Shown: positions 10,954 to 22,256 of the stretch, piece by piece
Layout: every line of letters begins with the position of its first letter
Position numbering within the stretch: the stretch's first letter is position 1
Source of the DNA: Circinella minor
Taxonomy: Eukaryota > Mucoromycota > Mucoromycetes > Mucorales > Lichtheimiaceae
Length of the DNA stretch: 64,000 nt
Assembly (NCBI GenBank): GCA_016758965.1
Contig: JAEPRB010000018.1
Span: 1 to 64,000 of the forward strand
Direction: 5' to 3'
The notes under the pieces: generated by a model
Told to the model about the DNA's origin: nothing
What the model saw: the letters and a program-made list of their open reading frames with translations, nothing else
The model's database searches: none
Made by a program: the position numbers and the translations under genes

Positions 10954-11900
10954 ATGTCATATCAGTCTCTTGAAAACGTTTCTACTTCTTCGGAATCTTT
11001 GAAAAAATATCTTAAAGAGTTTCTTCATGCTATGACACTAAAGTATTACATCACAAGAAAAGCAGTGGTCGAACGCCGTGGCTGAAAAACAGCCATGTTT
11101 TGGGAATCCAATCATGATCGCAAAGGATGGAACCAGTTTGTCAACGAAACTGTTAAAGTTAGTACTTACATGAAATATTGAAAATGTATTGCTGATAACA
11201 CCTACATACATTTAGATGACAACGATAGGAACGGAGTATGGTGGTGACAGCAATGACGATGGCAATAGGCGTATGTATTCTCGCTTAATATGATTTATAA
11301 CTATCTAAAATTGATTAGTTTATAACTGTATAAGTTTAACTTAATGTACTTAGGTCTCACCAACTTCTTTGATATGGATGCTGTTTCAATCAATTGGTGG
11401 AAGGCTCTCTCTGAAGAATAAAAACAGTACTACACAAGCAGAGCTCAGTCTTTCAACGACAGAAACCTTGTGAAAGGATTTTTGAACAGGGACGATATTG
11501 TCGAACGACCAGCTGTAACGGAAGAATGTCTTGATTATATACAACTGTAAGTTAACTCTCTTCATAAACGTTGCGGTATTGACTCATTCTTTGTCTTTGA
11601 ATTATCTGAAATGGTGTTCAATCCGCAGCAACAAACCACCAGGATTAGAACCGGTAAGGTCTAGTTTAGATGTTTAGAATTAATTTAGTGATCATACTGG
11701 GCAGATTTTGATATTATATGGTTTATGTAGAATATAGGTTTGCGTTTTTGCAGCTTTTAGGGAGATAGAAAAACCAGTTGATCACAGGAAATGCATCTAA
11801 TAAAACACTACTTGCAATTAAAGTGGGACAGAGAAGACATTTTCAATTCGAATCATGCTGTACCTCGACGATGTATATATTGGGAAACGGAAGGCACGTA
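10954..11900 (+). pseudogene. Decayed gene remnant, family not recognised
   Basis: The plus strand holds a string of exon-like pieces broken by stops and frame changes. MSYQSLENVSTSSESLKKYL opens at 10954. A piece near 11098 contains WESNHDRKGWNQFVNET. A longer piece at about 11354-11549 contains FFDMDAVSINWWKALSEE, then an in-frame TAA, then QYYTSRAQSFNDRN, and ends at a good GTAAGT donor. A small exon at about 11628-11652 follows. The W-x2-LSEE-x-K-x-Y-x4-A pattern recalls an HMG box, but that is weak. It is bounded on the right by the solo mariner end at 12165. Confidence 0.4.
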
Positions 11901-12164
11901 TTCTATATTTGAAACAAGATCTTTTTACGCCATTTTTTTGAGGTGTCACAAAAACTGATGAACAGGATGATTGTTCTTTTGAATTTATAGAAGCTGGAAT
12001 GTTATCATCTGAAAATCGTGGTCAGCCTTTATTTAATAATTATATTGAAACAGATGGTGTTAAAATCTTATTCACTTTTAGAAGACCAATCGCAATTATC
12101 TGTGGCAGTAAATATGCTGTAGTTTATTTTAACGTTGTACCAATGTGGTTATATTCAGGTTATA

Positions 12165-12230
12165 CAGTGCTTCCACTGCCATTTGGACACTTTTTTGAAA
12201 TCATTGGTCGGAAGTTAAAAACCAATTGGC
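12165..12230. repeat. Solo Tc1/mariner terminal repeat
   Basis: CAGTGCTTCCACTGCC and the following 50 bases match the left end of the mariner element at 16258 with a single change (GGTCGG for GGTCAG) up to the CCAATTGG iteron. TA precedes it. No partner end lies nearby, so it is a truncated or internally deleted copy. The open frame 11999-12244 simply reads through it. Confidence 0.8.
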
Positions 12231-12612
12231 CTTTTACTAGTTAGTATAAAGTCACATTGTCTCTTGCATATTATGTATTATTCTCTTTTTTGGTGTTACA
12301 TCCCTTTGTTTTATTTTCATAAAAAAAAAAAGGTATATATTCCTTCATCCAATAAATTTTTTGCCTAGTCACAAAAAACTGTTACGTCACATTATACTTT
12401 ATTTTAATAAAAAAAGTTGATTTTCTCTGTTGGTTGGTAACATTAAAGCTTTAAGAATCATCCTCACCAAATCAGTAATTGTTGACCAGAAAATTAATGG
12501 CAAAGAATAGGATTATAGGTAACTATATTTTTTTTCGCAATCACTTGAATATCCACTCATTCTTTTATTTGAAACAATACCTTTTTTGCTGGAAATGCAA
12601 ATATTTATGGTA
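12231..12612. other. Intergenic spacer, nothing recognised
   Basis: AT-rich, with short A and T runs. No gene or repeat apart from the start of the tandem array at its right edge. Confidence 0.4.
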
Positions 12613-13422
12613 TGCATTGGAATCCATCTTAATGTGAGGTTCGCCCGTTATGATGGTACGTGTGAGTGTAATACCTACGGTCCTTTGCTGCTATGTTTTT
12701 GCTATCAAGGCTTGGTTCTGGTTCTCTCTTGGTGTGCATTGGAATCCATCTTAATGTGAGGTTCGCCCGTTATGATGGTACGTGTGAGTGTAATACCTAC
12801 GGTCCTTTGCTGCTATGTTTTTGCTATCAAGGCTTGGTTCTGGTTCTCTCTTGGTGTGCATTGGAATCCATCTTAATGTGAGGTTCGCCCGTTATGATGG
12901 TACGTGTGAGTGTAATACCTACGGTCCTTTGCTGCTATGTTTTTGCTATCAAGACTTGGTTCTGGTTCTCTCTTGGTGTGCATTGGAATTCATCTTAATG
13001 TGAGGTTCGCCCGTTATGATGGTACGTGTGAGTGTAATACCTACGGTCCTTTGCTGCTATGTTTTTGCTATCAAGGCTTGGTTCTGGTTCTCTCTTGGTG
13101 TGCATTGGAATCCATCTTAATGTGAGGTTCGCCCGTTATGATGGTACGTGTGAGTGTAATACCTACGGTCCTTTGCTGCTATGTTTTTGCTATCAAGACT
13201 TGGTTCTGGTTCTCTCTTGGTGTGCATTGGAATTCATCTTAATGTGAGGTTCGCCCGTTATGATGGTACGTGTGAGTGTAATACCTACGGTCCTTTGCTG
13301 CTATGTTTTTGCTATCAAGACTTGGTTCTGGTTCTCTCTTGGTGTGCATTGGAATCCATCTTAATGTGAGGTTCGCCCGTTATGATGGTACGTGTGAGTG
13401 TAATACCTACGGTCCTTTGCTG
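12613..13422. repeat. 122-bp tandem repeat array, about 6.6 copies
   Basis: The unit TGCATTGGAATCCATCTTAA... repeats with a period of exactly 122 bases and very few substitutions. Two variable sites mark the copies: CAAGGCTT/CAAGACTT and GGAATCC/GGAATTC. Because 122 is not a multiple of three, the recurrent 62-residue open frame shifts with each unit and ends quickly, so coding is unlikely. The high identity points to recent expansion or homogenisation. It could be a minisatellite or a small satellite block. Confidence 0.92.
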
Positions 13423-14534
13423 AAATAGTTGTATCACGGCAATTCATATATTTTGTCCGAATCTGACATTCTAACTTCAAAATAGTATAACTATAAAAAT
13501 ACACTTTAGCAAATAAAATAAGAATCATTTAATTCTATACACTTTTACCAACGTATTGGTAGCTTATAGATGCACTCATGAAAATTTACTATTTTTTATC
13601 GCTTGGAAATTCCAAGAAGACTTCTGATCTACTTATTATTATTATACAATTTTCTACATAAATAGCAATGAAGTTTATTAAAGGTGCTTTCCTTCAAAAT
13701 ATAAGGACTGGTCAGTCGTGGTTAAATCAGAAAAGTGCAAGTTTTCTAGAGAAATGTTAGGCATATCTATTTAAATATTATATTTGAAGAAAAAATGCTT
13801 TGTTATAATAATAACTGTAGACCTCTAAGCTAATTTTGGCATAAATGCAATTTGAACTTTTCATCTTTTTCAAAGTTCAAACCAGGGGAAAATTTGAATA
13901 GAAAAAAAAAAAAAAAAAAAAAAAAAAACTCGAGCTAGAACTCGAATGAAATTATAAAAGGAGAGATTATCAACCAGTTCAATCAACTCATCTTTGGGGT
14001 TGTTTCTTTTCAAGAGCTCTTCATCTCTTCAGTATTCTTCATCAAGCTTTATTTTGAGTTCCTCTGGGAGGTCAAAGTAGTTTGGAATTATAATTTATTA
14101 AATAAAAAAAATGAAAAAAAGAAACACTTGACATCAACATCATTTAAACTATTATTAGAGCTATTATACGGAAGATCCTGAAATGCTTTCAGATTATACA
14201 AATGTTTCTAATAAAAGTTTTCTGAGGATTTGATCCAGGGAAACTGGGTGGTTATCAGTTGTTTGGCTGATATAACTAAAAAAAACTAGTAAGAATGGGT
14301 TGATTAAGGGTATAATCATTTATGGAAAATGTTTAATATTTAAATTGTATAATGCTATTTCAGTTTCTTTATTGTAGTTATTATTATATTTAAAAAGAGA
14401 TTTGTATGATTTAGTTGAAGCTTAAAGAGGACTTCATTCTTTTTGGTTTGTTGGTATTTACTACGAGCTGGTAATCTTCTTTGGTCATATATCTGCTTCT
14501 TCTCCTCTTTGGGGATCCAGGGGGACGTTTAACA
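13423..14534. other. Intergenic, with an A27 run and a short coding relic
   Basis: A run of 27 A lies at 13902-13928. On the minus strand about 14090-13940 reads YFDLPEELKIKLDEEY, then a stop, then DEELLKRNNPKDELIELVDN, a short charged relic. A frame at 14534-14411 continues the neighbouring gene after a one-base shift (RPPGSPKRRRSRYM...). Confidence 0.4.
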
Positions 14535-16213
14535 TCAATGATTATGGTACGCGTGAATAACCTGTTTGATTTGATGTGCTTTTGCAACGAGACTTGGGAA
14601 GGAGGATAAACACTTGGGGACTTCGATACTACAGATTTCAAACATTGTATAAAATACATTTGCCCGCATCACCATCATATAAAACGTAAGCTTCATTCCT
14701 TTGTTGCGAGAAGAAAAAATAAATGAGTATACAGGAAAAAAAAATTACATGTTTGTGATAAACTTACCAACTACCAATGCCAACAAGCTACCATCCAAAT
14801 CCTCTTCATCACAAAGCTTTTTTCCAAATCTTGCCAACTTCACCATATCATTATGCACCTCGACAGTATTGCTACTACTTTCGCTGATCTTCACCTCACA
14901 GTACCCAACAGTGTAATCAACGGTTCTTTGTTTTAAAATAACCATCTCTGCATCTGGGCGTTCATCCTCTGTATCAGTACTACGTGTATTAGTCCTAAGG
15001 AGAACTATATTGAGCTTACATATTTATTGAAGACATTACAGCAATATTTATCACATAAAATCATGATATGTATCATGATCATTTAACATCCCATTCAGTA
15101 TTGGATCCAAGAACTTTGTTATCAATTCAGTCTCTTTGATTGTATGATTTAACAAGGGTTCATCAGGAAGCTTATCCATACTACACAGAGTAATAACAGA
15201 TATCAGTATATATTTCACTTGAGTTACAATCAACAATCCTTACTAAGCTAAAAAAATGTCTAAGATCTTGGCATCAAGATCATCTGCTGCTTTGTAACTA
15301 TCAAATATCTGACACTTTATGTTCTTTCGACTTGAATGTTCGATCATCTAAAGTTATCCAATTTGTTAAAAGTAGTGCATCAAATTATCAAGCATAATAT
15401 CAAAACTTACAGCCATCGTATTTCCCAATTCTGTCAATAACTTTCCTTCAACCCTCATTTCCAATTCCAAGAACTCCTTTTTTAAATCATTATGGTAACA
15501 CACCAAATTCTTGTTTCCAATACAAGACAACATTTCTTTAGAATGTGTTTCTTCACAAGCAAAAGAATCTGATCCAAGGCCCTAGAATTTGTGTTTTAAT
15601 TAGTGTAAAAGAAATGAACATAACATACATATACTTACAATAATTGCTGTAGGTTTTCATTTATAAAAAGTCCTTGACTTTCTGCTAATGTGCGTGCTTC
15701 TTCCCGGAATATATTAAATCCTTCGATTATATTGTAACCATTGCTTGCTTTTTCGGGCACTTCTTCCGTATCTCCCGTATCTTCTGTGTCTTCTGTGTCT
15801 TCTACACTACCACCATTGTTGCCACTGATCCTGCCTCTGGTACCTCTTCCAGCCACTGAAACCCCAGTCTCCAGTGTTCTGTAGCTCTCGATTTGAACAC
15901 TTCTCTCCAGTCTTGCTTCTGCATAGATAATACCAAGATCCACCTGCTTTCCTGTTAATTTCTTTTTTGCTGGGTAGGTGGTTTTGAACTGAGCAACGTA
16001 TTTGTTTACTAAATTGTTTGTCGCCTGTGTTTCACTATCAAATTGTCTTATAAACAATTTGGTTTGCTCTTTATTACCATCCACAAATTGCGCGAGTGAG
16101 GCGCGACTCTTGGTTCCTTTCAAATAGTCTCCAATACCTGCAAGAAATACTACGCTTAATTCATTCATTCTTCCTCAAAGCAAATTTTACTTACTTGTAG
16201 AAATAGAAGACAT
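14535..16213 (-). CDS. Multi-exon hypothetical protein with an E-x-K motif
   Basis: Start ATG at 16213 (MSSISTS); the first intron (about 16194-16138) has perfect GTAAGT and TTGCAG signals. At least five further introns give an open chain: a long exon 16137 to about 15645 (contains DYLKGTKSRASLAQFV; acidic EDTEDTEDTGD tract), then exons with CEETHSKEMLSCIGNKN, DSYKAADDLDAKILDIF, LDPILNGMLNDHDTYHDF, DERPDAEMVILKQRTVDY/VGYCEVKISES, and MKLTFYMMVMRANVFYTMFE, to a TGA at 14535. A frameshift there would extend it by about 40 residues to 14411. The RPDAEM...GYCEVK arrangement followed by hydrophobic strands resembles large hypothetical families I know from Mucorales and could be a PD-(D/E)xK nuclease-like fold; that is inference. 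A mariner element starts 45 bp upstream of the start codon. Confidence 0.62.
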
Positions 16214-16257
16214 GTTTTTAGCAAATTAGAATAACGAAAGCGAATAATGAAGAGGTA

Positions 16258-17893
16258 CAGTGCTTCCACTGCCATTTGGACACTTTTTTGAAATCATTGG
16301 TCAGAAGTTAAAAACCAATTGGTCATTTGTTTGAACTTCAATTGGGTCATTTTTTGTGAACTTTTATTTGGTCATTACTGAGACGTTTTTTTTATTATTA
16401 TTATTTTACTTTTACAATGAGTCATAACATGAACACTCGCTTTTTCTATGAAGACGGTACTGGTGGCATTTTTGACGAGCAAGGTCAGGAAGCACCGAGT
16501 TACGTCGAGGATAAGTCATTTCGCTTGAAAAAATTGACAGATCTTCGAAAGTATATCAAAAACCAAGAAGTTCAGGTTGAAGCAAGATCTCCAGCCGACA
16601 CTGAGATGAAAGAGGCTGAGCCTAAGAAGGAAAGAGATCTGCAATATAACGTTTATACGTTCGAAGATCGCAAGCGTTATTTTTAAAGGAAAAACTCAAG
16701 AAACCAAAGCAAGCAGCCATAGCAGCCAATGCTAATTACGACACTGCTCGCAAGTGGAAACAAACATATGAGGATGATCCTGAGAGAAATATCCCAATTA
16801 AAAAAAACCAATAAAACCATTTATAGAATAGTCAACCAGCTAAATGAAGCCCATAAGTCTCATTTAATCAATTTTTTTGACGAAGATTCTACGGCAACAA
16901 TTCAGGACGCTGTAGAGGACTTGACTGCGAAGTTTGCGGACTTGGATATAAAAAAGTCAAGGGTAGGCGAGTTTATGAAGGAGGAGTGCAACCTTAGTAT
17001 TAAGGTTGTAAGTCGACATCCTGTTGCCAGAGACAAAGAGGAAAACCTTCAGAAACGAGCAGATTGGGTTGAAAAGTGGGTTCAGAATGGTATGGACTAT
17101 CTCAAGAACTGTATATTTGTTGATGAGTCTGGATTTGATATCAACATGCGTCGTAGTCGAGGCTGGTCACCACGCGGTTCAAAGTCAATCACTGAGACTC
17201 CGTCGACAAAAGCTACTTCGCATAGTGTTCTTGGTGCAATTTCGGCAATCGGTGTTGTGAATATGAAGCTAAGAGAGTCTGGAAATTTGAAGAGAAGGAA
17301 AGTAATGGGAGCTACAAAAAGAAAAGCACCTGAGGGTCAAATGTCTGTACCCAAGGGTACTATAGGTGAACATTATCTTCAGTTCATTAGTGATACCATG
17401 GATATCATGGATGAGTTTTCAGAAATGAAAGGTTACTTTATCATTATGGATAATGCTCCAATTCATGTCCCTGAAATAATTGATCCAATAATCATGCAGC
17501 GAGGCTACACCCCAGTGTACCTTCCACCCTACTCGCCGGAATTAAATCCTATCGAACAATTCTGGTCCATCATAAAAGCTAAAGTAAGACGAACCAAGCT
17601 TAGTGATATAGAAACTCTATCTTACTACTAGAATAATTGAGGCTAGTAAAGCTGTACCAATTGTTCATCTTGAAAACATTATTCAGCATTCAGTAAATCA
17701 GTTTGAAAAGTGTCAAAATAAAATGCCCTTACAAACTTTTAAAAAATGACCAAATAAAAGTTCACAAAAATGACCAAATGATTCTAAAAAAAATGACCAA
17801 TTGAATCTTAAAAAAATGACCAATTGAAGTTCAAACAAATGACCAATTGGCCAATGATTTCAAAAAAGTGTCTAAATGGCAGTGGAAGCACTG
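16258..17893 (+). mobile_element. Tc1/mariner-like transposon (DD34E), decayed
   Basis: Element of 1636 bp between TA target duplications (16256-16257 and 17894-17895). The terminal repeats start CAGTGCTTCCACTGCCATTT and are inverted at the right end. Both ends carry direct iterons around TTGGTCATTT: three on the left, five on the right. The left end also has about 14 extra bases (GTCAGAAGTTAAAAA) absent on the right. It encodes one transposase broken by three single-base frameshifts. The right iterons begin at the transposase stop codon. Confidence 0.92.
16417..17749 (+). pseudogene. Tc1/mariner transposase, three frameshifts
   Basis: Starts at ATG 16417 (MSHNMNTRFFYEDGTG). The frame is lost in a T run near 16679, where the next frame gives KEKLKKPKQAAIAANANYD, lost again in the A run at 16799-16806, and lost a third time near 17625, after which the C terminus RIIEASKAVPIVHLENII runs to TGA at 17749. 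The catalytic triad is present: Asp in CIFVDESGFD, Asp in FIIMDNAPIH, and Glu in PELNPIEQFW, with 34 residues between the last two (DD34E), as in Tc1-type DDE_3 transposases. The N-terminal half holds a helix-turn-helix-like region (YDTARKWKQTYEDD). Two of the lesions fall in homopolymers, so sequencing error is possible, but the third is not a simple run. Confidence 0.88.
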
Positions 17894-17896
17894 TAT

Positions 17897-17899
<3 letters not shown>

Positions 17900-17933
<34 letters not shown>
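17900..17933. repeat. T34 homopolymer
   Basis: Thirty-four T follow the mariner right target site almost directly. It could be an old homopolymer or an assembly-sensitive tract. Confidence 0.9.
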
Positions 17934-17935
<2 letters not shown>

Positions 17936-17954
17936 CTTTGATTAAGTACTATTT

Positions 17955-18590
17955 TAGAGCGGTTACCACAGCCTTCCAAATAATTCGTATCTTCATGTCC
18001 AGAACCTGTCAGGCTGGCAGCGCGGAATTGGTCACTTATTTAGAAATCCTCAGGGGTTAGCTCAGGAACGTGGTACTGTATCTCGAGTAAGTTTTGTTGA
18101 TCTAAAGAAGAAATGTGTAATTATTGTTATTTGACTTGTTGCAACTGTTCGAAGTTCAGGGGGTACCGACACCCCCTACCTCTGCTACTTTCACTTCTTT
18201 TACATCCAATCCATCACTACTAAAACCCATTCCAGACCCGATTATCCGATGCAGGATAACCGGTATCCTACCCGACCACAAGTTAACTTTGGTCATTTCC
18301 CTTCCCCTCCTCTACAACTTCTTTAAAATGGTAAAGAAATAAATTAAAAAGAAATCGTTAGCTACAAATAGTCTATGGTCTTCGATACTGTGGTACGTGT
18401 CATAAAGGGGTCAATGAACGCGGAGAACAAGTATTGAGCTGTTTAATGGATAAATATTCTACTGGAAGTAATAATATTGGTCATGTTTTCCTTGCATACA
18501 TGGATATTAGTAACAATAACATCAATTTTCGTCCTCAAGACTTACGACGTCCTATACAACAAAGAAAAATTACATCCAATTTATAAAAGT
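17955..18590 (+). pseudogene. Degenerate coding fragment, possibly Gag-like
   Basis: Reads GYHSLPNNSYLHVQNLSGWQ at about 17958 up to a GTAAGT donor at about 18087. A Ser/Thr/Pro-rich stretch with a frame change follows at 18160-18345, then about 18370-18585 contains YCGTCHKGVNERGEQVLSC and NNINFRPQDLRRPIQQ, ending at a TAA. A disordered Pro/Gln-rich part next to a small Cys cluster recalls retroelement Gag proteins, but no reverse transcriptase lies in the window. It has no clear start codon. Confidence 0.3.
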
Positions 18591-20681
18591 GACGGAGAAT
18601 TACAAAGATAATAATAAAATTGCAAGCGATGAAGAAAACGATGGACAAGTAACTTAAATAAGAGCTCGGTCAGCCTGTGAAGATTTTCAGACTAGCTTGT
18701 GTTACAAAACTGGAATGATTTAAGTGTTTGTTTGTGATTAAAGTGATACTACAAATGCTGTGCAGTGGCTTTGGTAAATTATAATTTATAAATAAAGAAG
18801 CCTGTGGGTCTCACTATGAAATTTTATCATGCCCCTGATCGTTCTCTTTTTCAAACTCTTTCATGAACCAAGCATAAAATATATTTCTGTAGAAGAAAAA
18901 GCAAGTAGTAGTTGTCAATAATATTTTCTTATTATGTGTTGGGATATGTTTTGTCCTTTATCAGATTACTTCTATATGGGGGGATTCTTGTTATCGACTT
19001 TGACAGAACCCGGATCTCTTTTTCTTGGTTATATTAAATCGGAATGCATAATCCAATTTTTTTGTACGAATTTTGATCCGATTGGATTTTTTACTTCTCA
19101 AACACTACGGCTACTGCTCTCCTTTGAACTCAGTGTGAAAAACGCTATATTGGATCGTTTTACTATGGTGACGTTTGTATAATCAGAAATATCCAATTAC
19201 CAAGTATGACAATGTATTCTAGCAATACCAATATTTTTTATAGCAGATTTAAATGATGTGCAGTTGCTGCACCAGGCTGGATTACGGTATTACAACACTA
19301 ATGGATATATGTGTCAATACATATTTTTTTCTTGAACTTTTTTTTTTGTTCTGTATTTACATCGCCGAATAACTCCTTCATATGGATAATGCGTGTTTAT
19401 AACGCGGGGTTTATCCATTGTTATTACCCTGCCTACCTTACCATAAATGTACAAGATTTACAAAAGAAATGATCACAGTATCTCTAAGGAGCCTTAATAG
19501 AAGCTGTTCTGACTAGTTGTTACTATAGCTTCTATGATGCCGATTTATTTGGTTTTGATATTATTACGTGTAAAGGAATTTGGAAATTGATAGTTTTTTT
19601 TAGTTCCAGATTGAGCATGAATCTGGCTAATAATAACTAGCAAGAGATTTTGATATTTAAAGATATTATTAAACTATATTTTAAAGGGCTTATTATTTAA
19701 ATAGTATTTAAGGTTCCCAAGAAAAGAAATATGACGTTGTGGAGTGAAAAATATACTGCTGTACTAGTTGTATATCCAACTATGAGTATTTCATCTTTTC
19801 TTCGGCGGTCATTCATCACATATTTAGAAGAAACGAATAGATGCTACTAAAAGAAATTGTTGCATTATTAAAGCGACTATATGTTTAAGAGAAAATGTGT
19901 TTATCAATATTAATTACTCGATAGTCGCCAACGTAACAAAAGAGTCGGAAATCCTCCTCCTTTTTTTTTTTTAACTTTTAATCCCGCCACCCAAGTCTTG
20001 AAAAATAAATGAACAAGCAGTTCATTCTCTTTATTACCAAACTATTCTCTACTTGGGTAGTGATTTGTGAAGCCAACATAGAACATTTTGTTAAATACAG
20101 TAATATTCAAATTCGAGTTTTTGACATGAAGCCGATCGTATAACCGAAACTTAGAATAAAATTTTGGGGTTCACCAATTTTTTTGAGGAGTAAAAAATAA
20201 AATAAAATTAGGCATTGACATGATCCATTGACCAGGATAACAGAAAGTAATGATTTAAGTGCTCGTTTCTATATTTATATTAGATAAAAATGATAATAAT
20301 GTATGCTTAGCCTGTTCTGGTTGTTACATGTGTAGTTTCTTTTCTATATACTTTTTAAAGTCCTGATAAATATATCTGTATAATGTATAAGTTATAATGC
20401 ATATATGCAGATACATACAACTATTATAAATGAGGCTTTATAAATACTAAAAAAAATGGCGTAACCTAAACATCATAATCAATTCACAAATTAAGGAAAA
20501 TCTGTGATATTTTTTTTTATTTGTTTATAACAGTATGTAAATAAATAATAAAAAATAGAACCACCATATTATTAAGCATTAGAAAAACGCAAAAAAAGCA
20601 AAATGATTTGATTTCAATATCTATTATAAGGTTATGCATATATTTGCATTTTAACGTCTATTAACGTATTTTAAATAAGAG
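18591..20681. other. Long intergenic stretch, no gene recognised
   Basis: AT-rich. The open frame 18934-19182 has hydrophobic, unstructured composition and no splice context. No terminal repeats, RNA genes or tandem repeats were recognised. Confidence 0.4.
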
Positions 20682-20688
20682 TTGGGAT

Positions 20689-21026
20689 TTCTCAGGTGTA
20701 CAACCCGTAGCCTTCATTATCTTCGACCGGAAATAATTAATGGAAGACATATTAATAATGCCATATATTTTTCGGCAAGAGGAAGAAATTTGCAGATACC
20801 GTTAGCTTTTTACGTATTTTCAAAAACCGACGACGAAGTATTCTTGAAAATCGCATTAGAAAAAAACCTCCTCGTGATAAACATTGATAGAAGCGACAGA
20901 AGATATGGTAATCCATGTTATTTAAAATATAGAAAGTTGGTATTCATGCATTATAGAAAATGCATCAAAAAGTGTATGGTCATCGGAGCAAAATTTCTGC
21001 AAAGCAATGCACCCAGTTTTTATTAA
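20689..21026 (+). other. Unassigned open frame of about 110 codons
   Basis: Open from before 20689 to a TAA at 21026; the composition is mixed and protein-like (contains IPLAFYVFSKTDDEVFLKI and RSDRRYGNPCYLKYRK). No ATG opens it. TTCTCAG at 20689-20695 could be a splice acceptor, which would make this a terminal exon, but no upstream exon was found. No family is recognised. It may be a relic. Confidence 0.22.
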
Positions 21027-21122
21027 GTAGCCTAAACCTTTTTTTTCAAATCCAAAAACTTACGATTAAAATATCGTTCAGATATCATAAAAATAATAAC
21101 GATAAAAAACAAATACTCATAG

Positions 21123-21153
<31 letters not shown>

Positions 21154-22256
21154 CAGCGAACAATTAAAAGTTATGTCAAAAATCCACGTGCAATTTTACC
21201 ATCATCTTGCTGGTTTTAACAATGTAAATACATCTTTGAAATAATGCGAGAGGAATTCTATTTTTACGATCTATTCAACTTATAATAGTTTACGTATTGA
21301 AAGCTTATGATACAGTATAAAAATTGAATTATGCACTTCGTGTAAGTTTTGTTTTTGATATATAGTTCCTTTAAGCATATTTTTATATAGGCATTGTGTC
21401 AATGGTATAATAAGAAACACCCCCGGGTACACTCAAAACGATAGAATAGCGAGTGTAAACACCTTCTTATATAATAATATCGAAATGAAAAATACTTTAT
21501 TCTTTGAATGTATAATACAAAAGAATTATATTCTACCGATTTATTTGATTCAAATCATGTATATTTAGTAGATTATGCAACATGATTTTTTCCGCATAAT
21601 TTTCATATTTTTTCCCAGAGAATACCATATATTTATAGAATTAATAAGAAAGCAACTTGACATAAAATAAATGTAATTGACTTGACTGGTATTAGCAGTT
21701 ATATATAATAAAGAAAACAAGGACTTTAATTAGGATTATTTTTCTATATATATTACTATCCCATTTTGGTTCTCTTTATGAGTCGCGAACAAGGTGATGA
21801 TTGTTTTTTTTCTTTGTAACACATTATTATATGTTTATTTACTCCCTTCAAAAAATATTTGGATCGAGAACAGTGGAAGGAGTTACAATATAATAAGGGG
21901 AAAGAAGAATAAAAAAGGTATTTTCAATTATGATTATATTAGTAGCACATGAAACAAACATTATATATGGATATAATTATAAAAAAAAAACCCTATTCTA
22001 GGTTCAATTTACCTTTATTTCTTAAAAGAAACTATATACTTACTACATCAATATGGATTTTTACTATGATGCAATCAATAATTTCAATTGTAGTACAACT
22101 GTAATAATCTCCTTGTTTTCTGGAATTTTTTTTCTTTTAAAAAAAAACTTGTTGGATTCAATAATAATAATTATAACGCTTTCTTTCTCTTTCTTTTTTT
22201 TTTTTTTTTTTGATTTTTTTTTCATTCATTCTTTGTTTTGATTTATTCTTTTAATC
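21027..22256. other. Intergenic and 5' region of the endopolyphosphatase gene
   Basis: An A run lies at about 21130-21153 and a T run at about 22194-22211, shortly before the next start codon. No other gene is recognised. The short open frame 22053-22241 is T-rich leader sequence. Confidence 0.45.

Noticed and set aside
12693..13369. Five near-identical 62-residue open frames as a repeat protein family
   Set aside because: They arise from the 122-bp unit, which is not a multiple of three; each frame ends in the next unit and there is no start or splice context.
13902..13928. A27 run as the poly(A) tail of a LINE or retrogene
   Set aside because: The only coding relic next to it is on the other strand and there is no target duplication or reverse transcriptase.
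18245..18270. GATAACCGGTATCC as another iteron element end
   Set aside because: It is a short near-palindrome inside a coding-like fragment, with no array, TIR or TA boundary.
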